NCBI RefSeq assembly: GCF_019753765.1 | Contig: NZ_JAIJZW010000002.1 | Location: 282,372 to 346,371, forward strand | Direction: 5' to 3' | Origin: Microbacterium marinilacus | GTDB taxonomy: Bacteria; Actinomycetota; Actinomycetes; Actinomycetales; Microbacteriaceae | Length of the DNA: 64,000 bases | Shown here: positions 44,379-51,565 of the stretch, in pieces | How positions within the stretch are numbered: the stretch's first letter is position 1 | Layout: each line of letters begins with the position of its first letter | Translations under genes and position numbers: made by a program | The notes under the pieces: generated by a model | Seen by the model: only the letters and a program-made list of their open reading frames with translations | Database searches by the model: none | Told to the model about the DNA's origin: nothing

Positions 44379-45118
44379 TGGCCAACTGGCAGCGCGGGAT
44401 GATGCGGCTGCTGCGCATCGCCAACCACCCTGCCGAGGTGATCGCGGTCGACGACCTCACCCCCTGGTATCGGCGGATCCTGTTCCGCTCGCCGGAGGTG
44501 GTCGCGGCGGTCGACCCGTTCCCGACGCTCTGGCTGCGTCTGTGGGCGCCCGACCCGCGCCGAGGAGAGGGAGCGGTGGCGCAGCGCGGCTACACGTTCG
44601 TGTCGCTGGACGCCGCGGGGCAGACCTTCGAGCTGGACTTCGTGCTGCACGACGTCGCGGGGCCGGCGGGCGACTGGGCGAGGCGGGCGCGCATCGGCGA
44701 GCGGGTCGAGGTCGCGCTGACGCCGGCGCGCATCGAGATCCCGGACGGCACCGACACGCTGCTCCTGGCGGGCGACGTCACCGCGCTGCCCGCCATCAAC
44801 ACGTGGCTGGAGTCGGTGCCGGCCGGCATCTCCACGCACGTCCTCGTCGAGGACGACCACGCCGATCGCGACGCGCTGCCGCAGACGCCGCGGCCGCGGG
44901 GCACCTGGCAGTGGGTGACGCGCGAGGGGGATCGCGGCGCGGCCCTCGCTCGCGCGGTGCTGAGCGTCGCCTCGGCGGGTGACGGCCTCTACGCATGGGG
45001 CGCGGGGGAGAAGACCCTGGTGAAGAACCTGCGCGGGGCTTTCCGCGACCACCTGCGCCTCGACCGTGCGCACCATTTCACGCAGTTCTACTGGATCGAG
45101 GGGAAGGCGACGGGATGA
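44378..45118 (+). CDS. Siderophore-interacting flavoreductase, IrtA-SID-like
   Basis: A 246-residue SIP-family protein. The flavin segment RGYTFVSLD replaces the more common RTYT, and LAGDVTALPAI plus YAWGAGEKTLVKNLRGAFR form the NAD(P)H side. It is shorter than the first SIP in the window and similar in size to the siderophore-interaction domain fused to IrtA in mycobacteria, so it looks like the unfused version of that domain, acting at the inner face of the membrane. The start shares a base with the IrtB-like stop (TGATG). Confidence 0.88.
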   Translation: MANWQRGMMRLLRIANHPAEVIAVDDLTPWYRRILFRSPEVVAAVDPFPTLWLRLWAPDPRRGEGAVAQRGYTFVSLDAAGQTFELDFVLHDVAGPAGDWARRARIGERVEVALTPARIEIPDGTDTLLLAGDVTALPAINTWLESVPAGISTHVLVEDDHADRDALPQTPRPRGTWQWVTREGDRGAALARAVLSVASAGDGLYAWGAGEKTLVKNLRGAFRDHLRLDRAHHFTQFYWIEGKATG

Positions 45119-45690
45119 GGAACCTGCCCACTCGGCTGCTGCTGACCTGCGCTGCGATCGGGGTCGCGGCGGGCATCGTGCTGCTGCCCGTCTTCGGCTT
45201 CTTCTCGGCCGCGGCGATCGCGGTCATGCCGCTCGGCTATGCCGCGCTGCTGGGCGCCTGGTTCTTCGCGGGCGTCCTCATCCAGTCGCTCACGCACCGA
45301 GCGGGCACGGCACTGGTGGCCAGTCTCGTGGCGGGGCTCGTCGCCGCGCCCTTCACGCCGTACGGCTTCACGACCGTCGCGTCGACGGCGACCGTCGGCC
45401 TCATGCAGGAGCTGCCGTTCCTCGCGACCCTGTATCGCCGATGGCCGGCCTGGCTCTTCTATACGGCGAATACGCTCATCGGCGTGCTCTACGCGTTCCC
45501 CGCGCAACGCCTGCTGGCGGTGGACGCGGCCGACTGGGTGAGGGCGGCGATGTATCCGGTGGCGGGGCTCAGCGCGCTGGCGTTCACCTGCGTCGCTCGC
45601 GTCATCGCCCGCCGCCTGGAGCGCACCGGCGTCACCCAGGGGCTGCGTCCCGGGGGCCGTCCCGGCGCCGTTCGATCTGTGGGCGACTGA
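45115..45690 (+). CDS. ECF S-component-like membrane protein in the siderophore operon
   Basis: A 191-residue membrane protein with five to six helices. The short polar start LPTRLLLTCAAIGVAAG, the pattern MPLGYAALLGAWFFAGVLIQSLTHRAGTALVASLVAGLVAAPFTPYG (spread over helices 2-4) and the C-terminal basic tail match substrate-binding S-components of energy-coupling-factor transporters, close to the YkoE group. No ECF ATPase or T-component is nearby. It is translationally coupled (ATGA) to the flavoreductase, so it probably works with the IrtAB-like pair. Substrate unknown; YkoE-likeness is by eye. Confidence 0.7.
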   Translation: MRNLPTRLLLTCAAIGVAAGIVLLPVFGFFSAAAIAVMPLGYAALLGAWFFAGVLIQSLTHRAGTALVASLVAGLVAAPFTPYGFTTVASTATVGLMQELPFLATLYRRWPAWLFYTANTLIGVLYAFPAQRLLAVDAADWVRAAMYPVAGLSALAFTCVARVIARRLERTGVTQGLRPGGRPGAVRSVGD

Positions 45691-45740
45691 GCTTATATCG
45701 CTTCGCGTGCCTCGGTGTCAAGGGTGAGCGAGTGATTAGC

Positions 45741-45768
45741 GGATCCGGCCGGTCATGGCCGATCCTTT
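45741..45768 (+). terminator. Probable terminator of the IrtAB-like operon
   Basis: GGATC-C-GGCC (45741-45750) pairs with GGCC-GATCC (45757-45765) with one bulged C and a 6-nt loop, followed by TTTAC. The short T tract makes it a modest intrinsic terminator. Confidence 0.5.
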
Positions 45769-45860
45769 ACGTAACGCTGGTCGTCCTCCGGGGGGAGAGC
45801 GACGGCGAGTCTTGTCGGAGGCTTCGGGTGGCCCCGGTGAGGCGTCGGGTAACAGGATCC

Positions 45861-45899
45861 ATCCCTCCGGGTCGAGCGACACGGCTCCCCGGAGGGATG
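45861..45899 (+). repeat. Inverted repeat upstream of the Pr6Pr-like gene
   Basis: ATCCCTCCGG (45861-45870) and CCGGAGGGAT (45890-45899) are perfect inverted copies 19 bp apart; a third half-copy, ATCCCTCCGATC, follows at 45900-45911. The 253-bp gap it lies in holds no gene that I can support. It may be an operator or a structured leader. Confidence 0.5.
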
Positions 45900-45943
45900 A
45901 TCCCTCCGATCGGGTGAGTGCGGCTCGCCGCGTCGGCGAGAAT

Positions 45944-46726
45944 ATGCACATGGGGGCGATCCACACCGGCGGGCTGCGCGCGCGTGACCGCGGCGAGGCC
46001 GTCTCGACCGCGTGGTCTGCGCTCTGGAACGTCGCCCGGCTCGCCGTCGTCGTCGCGATCGTGCTGGCGACGATCGAGCAGGGCCGATTGGCGATCGCGG
46101 CGGCCGAGGGCGCGGGACTGCCGGCGGGAACCGCCCTGGCGCGCCTGTTCAGCTTCTTCACCGTCCAGTCGAACGTGCTCGCGGCGACGGTGCTGGCCGC
46201 GGTCGCGGTCCGGGCGTTCGTCACGCGGTTCCGAGCGGACGGACCCGTCGTCGCCACGGCATTGGTGGCCGTCTCCGCCTACATGCTCGTCACCGGCATC
46301 GTCTACAACGTCGTGCTGCGCGCGGCCGGCGGGACCGACATCATGACCGGATGGTCGAACGACGTCCATCATGTCCTGGCGCCGGCGTTCCTGCTTCTCG
46401 ACGTCCTGATCGGTCCCGGCCGCACAGCGGTCCGGTGGCGTGCCGTCCTGATCGCGCTGGCGTACCCGCTCGTCTGGGTGGCGTGCACGCTCCTGCTCGG
46501 CCCCTTCCTCGTCTCGCCGTCGACCGGCATGGCCCCGTGGTACCCGTATCCGTTCCTCGATCCGGCCTCGGCACCGGACGGCTACGTCGCCGTCGGCGTG
46601 TGGGTCGCCGGGATCGCGGCGCTCATCGCCGCGCTGGCGGCCCTCGTCGTCCTCACCGGGCGTCTCCGCGGGCGACGGGCCGCCCGTCGCGTGCGCGCGC
46701 GGGATCGCCCGTCGTCGGCCGGGTGA
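45944..46726 (+). CDS. Pr6Pr-family membrane protein (FAR-17a/AIG1-like)
   Basis: A 260-residue protein with six membrane helices. Family signs are FSFFTVQSNVLAATVL in helix 2, GIVYNVVLR in helix 3, HHVLAPAFLLLDVLIG with the conserved His, and PLVWVACTLLLGPF with PWYPYPFLDP. The eukaryotic relatives are androgen-induced hydrolases with Thr and His catalytic residues, but bacterial function is unknown. The ATG choice is unsure (45944 or 45950); an in-frame upstream extension is rejected as it looks non-coding. Confidence 0.8.
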   Translation: MHMGAIHTGGLRARDRGEAVSTAWSALWNVARLAVVVAIVLATIEQGRLAIAAAEGAGLPAGTALARLFSFFTVQSNVLAATVLAAVAVRAFVTRFRADGPVVATALVAVSAYMLVTGIVYNVVLRAAGGTDIMTGWSNDVHHVLAPAFLLLDVLIGPGRTAVRWRAVLIALAYPLVWVACTLLLGPFLVSPSTGMAPWYPYPFLDPASAPDGYVAVGVWVAGIAALIAALAALVVLTGRLRGRRAARRVRARDRPSSAG

Positions 46727-46745
46727 GGAACGGGCAGCGAGGGGC

Positions 46746-47303
46746 TCAGCGCCCGGCGGGGACGCGGGACGCGCCGAACCTCGTCGCGCGCACGACCTGT
46801 ACGACGCCGAGGACCAGCAGCGAGGCGCCGACGAACAGCCACAGCAGCGTCACGTACAGCGGGGCGAACAGCAGCAGGACACCGGCTGCCAGGCTGACGA
46901 CGGCGTAGAAGATCGTCCAGCCGCGCCCCACCGTCGCCGTCGTGACCGTGGTCAGCGCGACGACGCCTTCGACGATCCACGTGATGCCGATCGCCACGGC
47001 GACGAAGAGCGCGAGGAACGCGGTAGTGGCCGCCAGGTTGGCGAGCGCGTACACGCCCGCCGCGACGAACAGCAGGCCCACGAAGACATGGCCGATCCGC
47101 GACCAGCCGCGCAGCGAGCTCTTGCGCACGCCGATGAAGGCATACACCAGGCCGGCGACGAGCGCGTAGACGGCGATGATGCCGGTACCTACGGCGGCCG
47201 TCTTCAGCGGCCATAACAGGATCAGCAGACCGACGACGATCCCGATGACACCGGCGATCGCGAAGGCGGCGCGCACGCCGCGGATCGCACCGTCTGCGGT
47301 CAT
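46746..47303 (-). CDS. HdeD-family membrane protein
   Basis: A 185-residue protein with six short membrane helices in three hairpins, matching the DUF308/HdeD family known from acid resistance in enterobacteria. Typical segments are GIVVGLLILLWP, GHVFVGLLFVAAGVYALA, and YVTLLWLFVGASLLVLGVVQ. GGAGG lies 6 nt before the ATG. It is convergent with the Pr6Pr-like gene. Physiological role in this organism unknown. Confidence 0.88.
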   Translation of the reverse strand: MTADGAIRGVRAAFAIAGVIGIVVGLLILLWPLKTAAVGTGIIAVYALVAGLVYAFIGVRKSSLRGWSRIGHVFVGLLFVAAGVYALANLAATTAFLALFVAVAIGITWIVEGVVALTTVTTATVGRGWTIFYAVVSLAAGVLLLFAPLYVTLLWLFVGASLLVLGVVQVVRATRFGASRVPAGR

Positions 47304-47412
47304 GTCCGGTCCTCCATCTGTCGCATGGGGACGATCATGCCCTCCGCCGAGCACTTTTATCAATCGTGGAAGTCTCACTCGGCAGCGACCGGGCCCGGCG
47401 GACCGCGCAGCC

Positions 47413-48051
47413 TCAGACGTCGATGCTGTCACCCGGTTCAAGGGCGTTGAACGTGCCGCCGCCCTGCTCGGTCGCCCACTTCAGCCTCGCCAGGTGGCCT
47501 GCCCGCCCGACGACCGAAAGGGTCATGTCGTGCGTGCCGAACGCCCGCCGCGGCTCGACCGCGAGCAGGAAGTCCATCGCGTCGCCGAGTCGCAGCCACG
47601 GCGCGCCGACGGGCACCGCCAGGGTGCCGACCTCCACGCCCTCCGGGATCGCATACGAGTCGCCGGGGTAGTAGAGCTCGTCGTTGACCAGCACACCCAC
47701 GTTGTCGATGGCGGGCAGGCTCGAGTGGATCTCCTCGTGCCGGCCGCCGAAGAAGCGCAGCGAGAACGGGCCTGCGGTCGTCTCATCGCCCGGCGAGACC
47801 ACGACCGTCTCCCGGTCGTGCAGCGCGGACGCCACCGCCGCGGTCGTGAAGATCGGCACCGACGGCGCGGCGGCGAAAATGCGGTCGAGCTGCTCAGGCG
47901 TCCAGTGATCGGCGTGCTCGTGGGTGATCACGACGGCCTCGAGCGCGTGCAGGTCGTCGAGCACCGACGTGAAGCTGCCCGGATCGATGAGCAGGGTGCG
48001 GCCCTCGGCCTCCACGCGGAGCGCCGCGTGCTCGTGCTTCGTGATGCGCAT
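47413..48051 (-). CDS. Metallo-beta-lactamase-fold hydrolase (UlaG-like small type)
   Basis: A 212-residue protein starting RITKHEHAALRVEAEGRTLLIDPG (two adjoining motifs), as in the beta-lactamase superfamily 3/UlaG-like group. The metal motif HEHADHW, the later GDSYAIPEG with the bridging Asp, and GTHDMTLS with the last His are all present, so it should bind two metals. ATG 48051 is preferred over 48063 because homologues begin at this point. Substrate unknown. Confidence 0.88.
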   Translation of the reverse strand: MRITKHEHAALRVEAEGRTLLIDPGSFTSVLDDLHALEAVVITHEHADHWTPEQLDRIFAAAPSVPIFTTAAVASALHDRETVVVSPGDETTAGPFSLRFFGGRHEEIHSSLPAIDNVGVLVNDELYYPGDSYAIPEGVEVGTLAVPVGAPWLRLGDAMDFLLAVEPRRAFGTHDMTLSVVGRAGHLARLKWATEQGGGTFNALEPGDSIDV

Positions 48052-48089
48052 GTCCCGAGTCAAGCAGAACGCTCGGGGCTGAGGGCGAG

Positions 48090-48128
48090 AAAGACGAAGA
48101 GCCCGGATCTGATGATCCGGGCTCTTCG
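48090..48128 (-). terminator. Rho-independent terminator after tRNA-Glu
   Basis: CGAAGAGCCCGGATC and GATCCGGGCTCTTCG form a perfect 15-bp stem (48095-48109 with 48114-48128) around a 4-nt loop, followed on the minus strand by TCTTTCT. Confidence 0.9.
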
Positions 48129-48135
48129 AGCGGTG

Positions 48136-48208
48136 TGACCCCAGCGGGATTCGAACCCGCGTTACCGGCGTGAGAGGCCAGCGTACTAGGCCGCTATACG
48201 ATGGGGCC
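48136..48208 (-). tRNA. tRNA-Glu (anticodon CTC)
   Basis: A 73-nt gene. The acceptor stem GGCCCCA pairs with TGGGGTC, discriminator A. The anticodon stem-loop CTGGC-CTCTCAC-GCCGG gives CTC at 34-36 for GAG codons. The T-arm GCGGGTTCGAATCCCGC is perfect. CCA is not encoded. The terminator starts 8 nt downstream. Confidence 0.96.
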
Positions 48209-48257
48209 TTGCCTTCGGGCCCTTTCGGGCCCCGTTCCCGTTTCCGGCAACTAGAAG

Positions 48258-48287
48258 ATTATGGCATGACTTCCCGGCGCTGAACAA
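48258..48287 (-). promoter_or_regulatory. Promoter of tRNA-Glu
   Basis: On the minus strand TTGTTC (48287-48282) and CATAAT (48263-48258) are 18 bp apart, 49 bp before the tRNA. CATAAT is the most AT-rich -10 seen in the window. Confidence 0.65.
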
Positions 48288-48348
48288 ATCGGGGCACGCC
48301 CCGCGCGGATCCCGCGCGTGTCGCTCGGTCGGAGCGGCATGCCCCGTG

Positions 48349-49458
48349 TCACTCCGCCGTCTTCCGGCGCCGTCGCACGGCCCGGACGACGCCCCAGACC
48401 ACCAGGGCGGCGATGCCGATCGCCACGATCCAGGGGAGCAGGAAGCCGAGCGCGACGACGATCCCGTTGGCGGTGGCGAGCAGTCCGTTCCATCCCGCCG
48501 AGAGGCCGTCCCCGAAGCCGGCCGGATCCGGCTCGACGGCCGGCGCCTCGGTCAGCAGCGACACCGACAGGGTCGACATGGCGACCTGGCCCTCGAGGGA
48601 CTCGAGCTGCTGCTCGAGGGATTCGAGCTCCGCCTGACGCTGGGACAGGGTGGTCTCGACGTTCACGAGGTCGCCCACGTCGCCGGCCTGGGCGAGAAGC
48701 TCGGTGAGCCGGTCCACAGAGGCGCGGGTCGCGTCGATGCGGGCGCGCAGGTCGACGGCCTGGGAGGTGACGTCGTCGGTGCCGACTCGCGTGCTGGCGA
48801 CCTCGCCGACATCGTTCAGCTCGCGCATCACCTCGTCGAGCGACTCGGCAGGGACCCTCACGGTGACGTAACCGCCGTCGTCCGGCACCCACACGGCGCC
48901 CCCGCTCTCCAGCGCGCCGTCGTAGGACCTGTCGGCCCCGATCGACAGCTGCTCCACCCATCCCTCGTGCTCGGTGGCGAGCTGCACGATCGCGTCAGCC
49001 GCCTCCGCGGCGTCGTCGACGACGATGCTCGCGGAGCCCGACCGGATCACCTCGCGCGGCGTCGCGGCGCCGTTCTCCGCCGCCGCACCGGACTCCGCCG
49101 ACGTCGGAGCAGACCCGCTCGTCGCGGTGTCTCCGCCGGCATCCAGCAGCGCCTGCTCGTCCGCGTCCTGCGCCGAGCGCGCGTCGGGCGCGGACTCCAC
49201 CGCGCTGTCAGCGCTCTCCGCAGTGCTCATGCCGCCGGACCCGAGGCCCTGCAGCACGGCGGGGGAGATCACGGCCGCCACCGCCACGACCGCCGCCGCC
49301 ACACCGACGCCCTGCCAGACGCGTCGCCTCCGGCGCGCCCGGGACGGGCGCTCGACACGCTCCTCGGCGATCGCCTCGAACACGCGGTGCTCGATGCGGT
49401 CGAGCGTCTCGTCGGTGACCTCGGGCAGTCCGCCGTCATCCGTCTGCTGCGCGTTCAT
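48349..49458 (-). CDS. DUF4349 membrane protein, likely anti-sigma partner
   Basis: A 369-residue protein: an N-terminal cytosolic part (about 1-45, rich in Glu/Arg), a first membrane helix (VGVAAAVVAVAAVISPAVL), a Ser/Ala/Asp-rich extracytoplasmic linker, the DUF4349 domain with a coiled coil (about 250-310, SQRQAELESLEQQLESLEG) and a C-terminal membrane helix with a basic tail (VRRRRK). The ATG overlaps the sigma-factor stop (ATGA). The cytosolic N-terminus beside a membrane anchor and the coupled gene order suggest it holds the sigma factor; no zinc-binding HxxxCxxC is present. Confidence 0.85.
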   Translation of the reverse strand: MNAQQTDDGGLPEVTDETLDRIEHRVFEAIAEERVERPSRARRRRRVWQGVGVAAAVVAVAAVISPAVLQGLGSGGMSTAESADSAVESAPDARSAQDADEQALLDAGGDTATSGSAPTSAESGAAAENGAATPREVIRSGSASIVVDDAAEAADAIVQLATEHEGWVEQLSIGADRSYDGALESGGAVWVPDDGGYVTVRVPAESLDEVMRELNDVGEVASTRVGTDDVTSQAVDLRARIDATRASVDRLTELLAQAGDVGDLVNVETTLSQRQAELESLEQQLESLEGQVAMSTLSVSLLTEAPAVEPDPAGFGDGLSAGWNGLLATANGIVVALGFLLPWIVAIGIAALVVWGVVRAVRRRRKTAE

Positions 49459-50060
49459 CGCGCCTCCTCCATCGATCGCGTCTCGTCGGTCACGCCCCGC
49501 AGCCTCGTGCGGATCCGCGAGAGACGGTTGCGGACGACCCCGTGGCTGACGCCGAGCTCGTCGGCGGCGGCCTGATAGCCGTAGCCCTCGCCGACGCACA
49601 GGCGGAAGATCTGCCGGTCGAGCTCGCCGAGGCCGTCGACGGCGCGCAGGATCCGCTCCACCAGGTCGGCGTCGATGACCTGCTGCTCGACGTCCACGGT
49701 GTCGGGTGCGCGGTCGTCGAGCTCCGCGGCCTCCGCGCGGCGCAGGGCGCGCTTCCGATTGGCCGCCTGGAACCGGCAGATCGTCGCGAGCCACGGCAGC
49801 AGCGACTCGCCCGCCAGCTCCAGGCCGGCGAGCTTGCGCCACGCCACGACGAACGTCTCCTGCGTCACGTCCTCGGCGTCGGCCGCCGAGCGCAGCAGAC
49901 CGTAGGCGATCCAGTACACGGGGCGCGCGTGGCGGCGGTACAGCTGCCGGAACGCGGCCTCGCTCCCGGCCGCCGCCCATTCGACGAGCGTGGCGTCGCC
50001 GGTGCCGTCGTCGGTCATCGATCCATCCGATCCCGAGGGGATGCCCTCGTCGTCTCTCAC
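49455..50060 (-). CDS. ECF-type RNA polymerase sigma factor
   Basis: A 201-residue sigma factor. Region 2 is AAFRQLYRRHARPVYWIAYGLLRSAADAEDVTQETFVVAW (residues about 34-73; core DAEDVTQETF) and region 4 is LDRQIFRLCVGEGYGYQAAADELGVSHGVVRNRLSRIRTRLR (last third). The first ATG (50060) and a second at 50018 are both possible; the first 14 residues are not conserved-looking. It is co-transcribed with the DUF4349 gene and divergent from the TerC unit. Target promoters are unknown. Confidence 0.9.
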   Translation of the reverse strand: MRDDEGIPSGSDGSMTDDGTGDATLVEWAAAGSEAAFRQLYRRHARPVYWIAYGLLRSAADAEDVTQETFVVAWRKLAGLELAGESLLPWLATICRFQAANRKRALRRAEAAELDDRAPDTVDVEQQVIDADLVERILRAVDGLGELDRQIFRLCVGEGYGYQAAADELGVSHGVVRNRLSRIRTRLRGVTDETRSMEEAR

Positions 50061-50190
50061 CCTGTCAGTGTCGGCGGGCAGCCGATCGTCTCGGTTCCGT
50101 CACATCGGCCGCCGCAGACCGCTCGCGAAGGCGTGGCGCGGATCGCGCGCCGACGCATCGGCGTGCGTCGAGGGCTCGCTATCCTTAAAC

Positions 50191-50292
50191 CGCGAGGGGG
50201 AGTATCCCGTCAAAGCGCGCTCGTCATCACGGATCTCGACGGTGGGATCCCGGGCACGCACCGCCTGCGACATGGCGGGGGAGAGACTCTCG
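50191..50292 (+). promoter_or_regulatory. yybP-ykoY (manganese) riboswitch upstream of terC
   Basis: The leader shows the conserved blocks of this class in order: GGGGAGTA (50197-50204), CGTCATCACGG (50222-50232) and, closing the element, GGGGGAGAGACT (50277-50288) in the position of GGCGAGACC. CGAG (50193-50196) can pair with CTCG (50289-50292) as part of the basal helix. A TATCCT -10 lies at 50180-50185, so transcription would begin just before the element. TerC-family genes are the typical targets. Assignment is from recalled consensus; no covariance search was run. Confidence 0.72.
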
Positions 50293-50336
50293 TCGCATCA
50301 CCGTGCCTCCGCGAGGCCGTACCTGAAAGGCCCTGG

Positions 50337-51335
50337 ATGGACCTGTATCTGCCCCCGTGGTTCGAGATCGGATCGCTCGTCGTGCTGACGGCGATCCTGA
50401 TCGGCGACCTGCTGCTCATCCTGAAGCGCCCGCACATCCCGTCGACCAGGGAGTCGACGCTGTGGGTCGTCTTCTATGTGACGCTCGCGCTGATCTTCGC
50501 GGGAGTGATGTGGGTCGTCGCCGGCGGGCAGTACGCCCAGGAGTTCCTCCTGGGCTGGATGACCGAGTACAGCCTCTCGATCGACAACCTGTTCGTCTTC
50601 GTGCTGATCATGGGCCAGTTCGCCGTGCCGCGGAAGCTGCAGCAGGAGGTGCTGATGGTGGGCATCATCATCGCCCTCGTGCTGCGCGGCGCGTTCATCC
50701 TGCTGGGTGCGGCCCTGATCGAGAACTTCTCGGCGATCTTCTACCTGTTCGGCGCTTTCCTCATCTACACCGCGATCCGCCAGGCGCTGCCGGAGAAGCT
50801 CGAGGACGACCAGAAGCAGGAGAGCGCGATCGTCCGGTTCCTGCGCCGGTTCATCGACATCAGCGACCACTACGACGGCAACAAGCTGCGCACCGTGGTC
50901 GACGGCAAGAGGTTCTTCACCCCGATGCTGCTCGTCTTCGTCGCGATCGGCGTGACCGACCTGATGTTCGCGATCGACTCGATCCCCGCGATCTACGGGC
51001 TGACCCAGAGCCCGTTCATCGTGTTCACCGCGAACATCTTCGCGCTGATGGGGCTCCGCCAGCTCTACTTCCTGCTCGGCGACCTGCTCGAGCGCCTCAA
51101 GTACCTCCACTACGGCGTGGCCTTCATCCTGGCCTTCATCGGCGTGAAGCTGTTCTTCCACGCCATGCACGTCAACGAGCTGCCCTTCATCAACGGCGGG
51201 CAGCACATCGAGTGGGCTCCCGAGATCAACAACTGGGTCTCGCTGGGCGTCATCATCGCCTCGATGGGCGTCGCGACGATCGCCAGCCTCATCTCGTCGG
51301 CTCGCGAGAAGCGGCGCGAGGGCGTCGAGAGCTGA
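50337..51335 (+). CDS. TerC-family membrane protein (probable manganese exporter)
   Basis: A 332-residue protein with about nine membrane helices. Conserved acidic membrane residues are visible in ILIGDLLLIL, MTEYSLSIDNLFVFVLIM and GVTDLMFAIDSIPAI, the two metal-binding Asp clusters of the family. The long loop between the halves (EKLEDDQKQESAIVRFLRRFIDIS) is typical. TerC/Alx members export Mn2+ and some load metal on secreted proteins; the upstream yybP-ykoY riboswitch supports manganese. GAAAGG precedes the ATG. Confidence 0.93.
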   Translation: MDLYLPPWFEIGSLVVLTAILIGDLLLILKRPHIPSTRESTLWVVFYVTLALIFAGVMWVVAGGQYAQEFLLGWMTEYSLSIDNLFVFVLIMGQFAVPRKLQQEVLMVGIIIALVLRGAFILLGAALIENFSAIFYLFGAFLIYTAIRQALPEKLEDDQKQESAIVRFLRRFIDISDHYDGNKLRTVVDGKRFFTPMLLVFVAIGVTDLMFAIDSIPAIYGLTQSPFIVFTANIFALMGLRQLYFLLGDLLERLKYLHYGVAFILAFIGVKLFFHAMHVNELPFINGGQHIEWAPEINNWVSLGVIIASMGVATIASLISSAREKRREGVES

Positions 51336-51344
51336 GGGTCCTGA

Positions 51345-51394
51345 GGGGTGGCGCGAGAACTGCTGAACCGGTGGGGCTCGCGCCGCCCCCTTCT
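51345..51394 (+). terminator. Terminator after terC
   Basis: GGGGTGGCGCGAG (51345-51357) pairs with CTCGCGCCGCCCC (51377-51389) over 13 bp with one G-U pair, 19-nt loop, followed by CTTCT. It separates terC from the leu leader. Confidence 0.7.
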
Positions 51395-51448
51395 ACGCAC
51401 ACTGATCGGGAAAGCGGCACCTCGCGTGCAGGATGCTAGGCTGAGCGC

Positions 51449-51502
51449 ATGCGGTTCGCCGGACGTCTTCTCCTTCTGCGCCGCGACGGGACCTCGCTCT
51501 AG
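51449..51502 (+). CDS. Leucine leader peptide of leuCD
   Basis: A 17-residue open reading frame, MRFAGRLLLLRRDGTSL, with four consecutive leucine codons using three synonyms (CTT CTC CTT CTG, 51467-51478). TAGGCT at 51437-51442 ends 6 nt before the ATG, so it is translated from the very 5' end of the transcript. The stop TAG (51500-51502) lies in the loop of a following stem-loop. The layout is that of a transcription or translation attenuator sensing charged tRNA-Leu ahead of leucine-biosynthesis genes. Confidence 0.88.
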   Translation: MRFAGRLLLLRRDGTSL

Positions 51503-51545
51503 GCCCTCCCCGTCGCGGAGTTCGTCGAGGCCGATATCCGACGAA
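51481..51545 (+). promoter_or_regulatory. Attenuator stem-loops between the leader peptide and leuC
   Basis: CCGCGACGGG (51481-51490) pairs perfectly with CCCGTCGCGG (51509-51518); a second stem joins TTCGTCG (51521-51527) to CGACGAA (51539-51545). CGTCG at 51511-51515 could instead pair with CGACG at 51539-51543, so the structures are mutually exclusive. A ribosome stalled on the Leu codons would cover the first arm. No T tract follows, so control may act on translation: GGAGAG (51552-51557) of leuC is just beyond. Confidence 0.7.
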
Positions 51546-51565
51546 GTCAACGGAGAGACAGCAGC

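Noticed and set aside
45691..45860. Possible c-di-AMP (ydaO) type riboswitch
   Set aside because: GGGTGAGCGAG and GGATCC strings recall parts of the motif, but the order and the other conserved blocks are missing; a terminator hairpin explains the region better.
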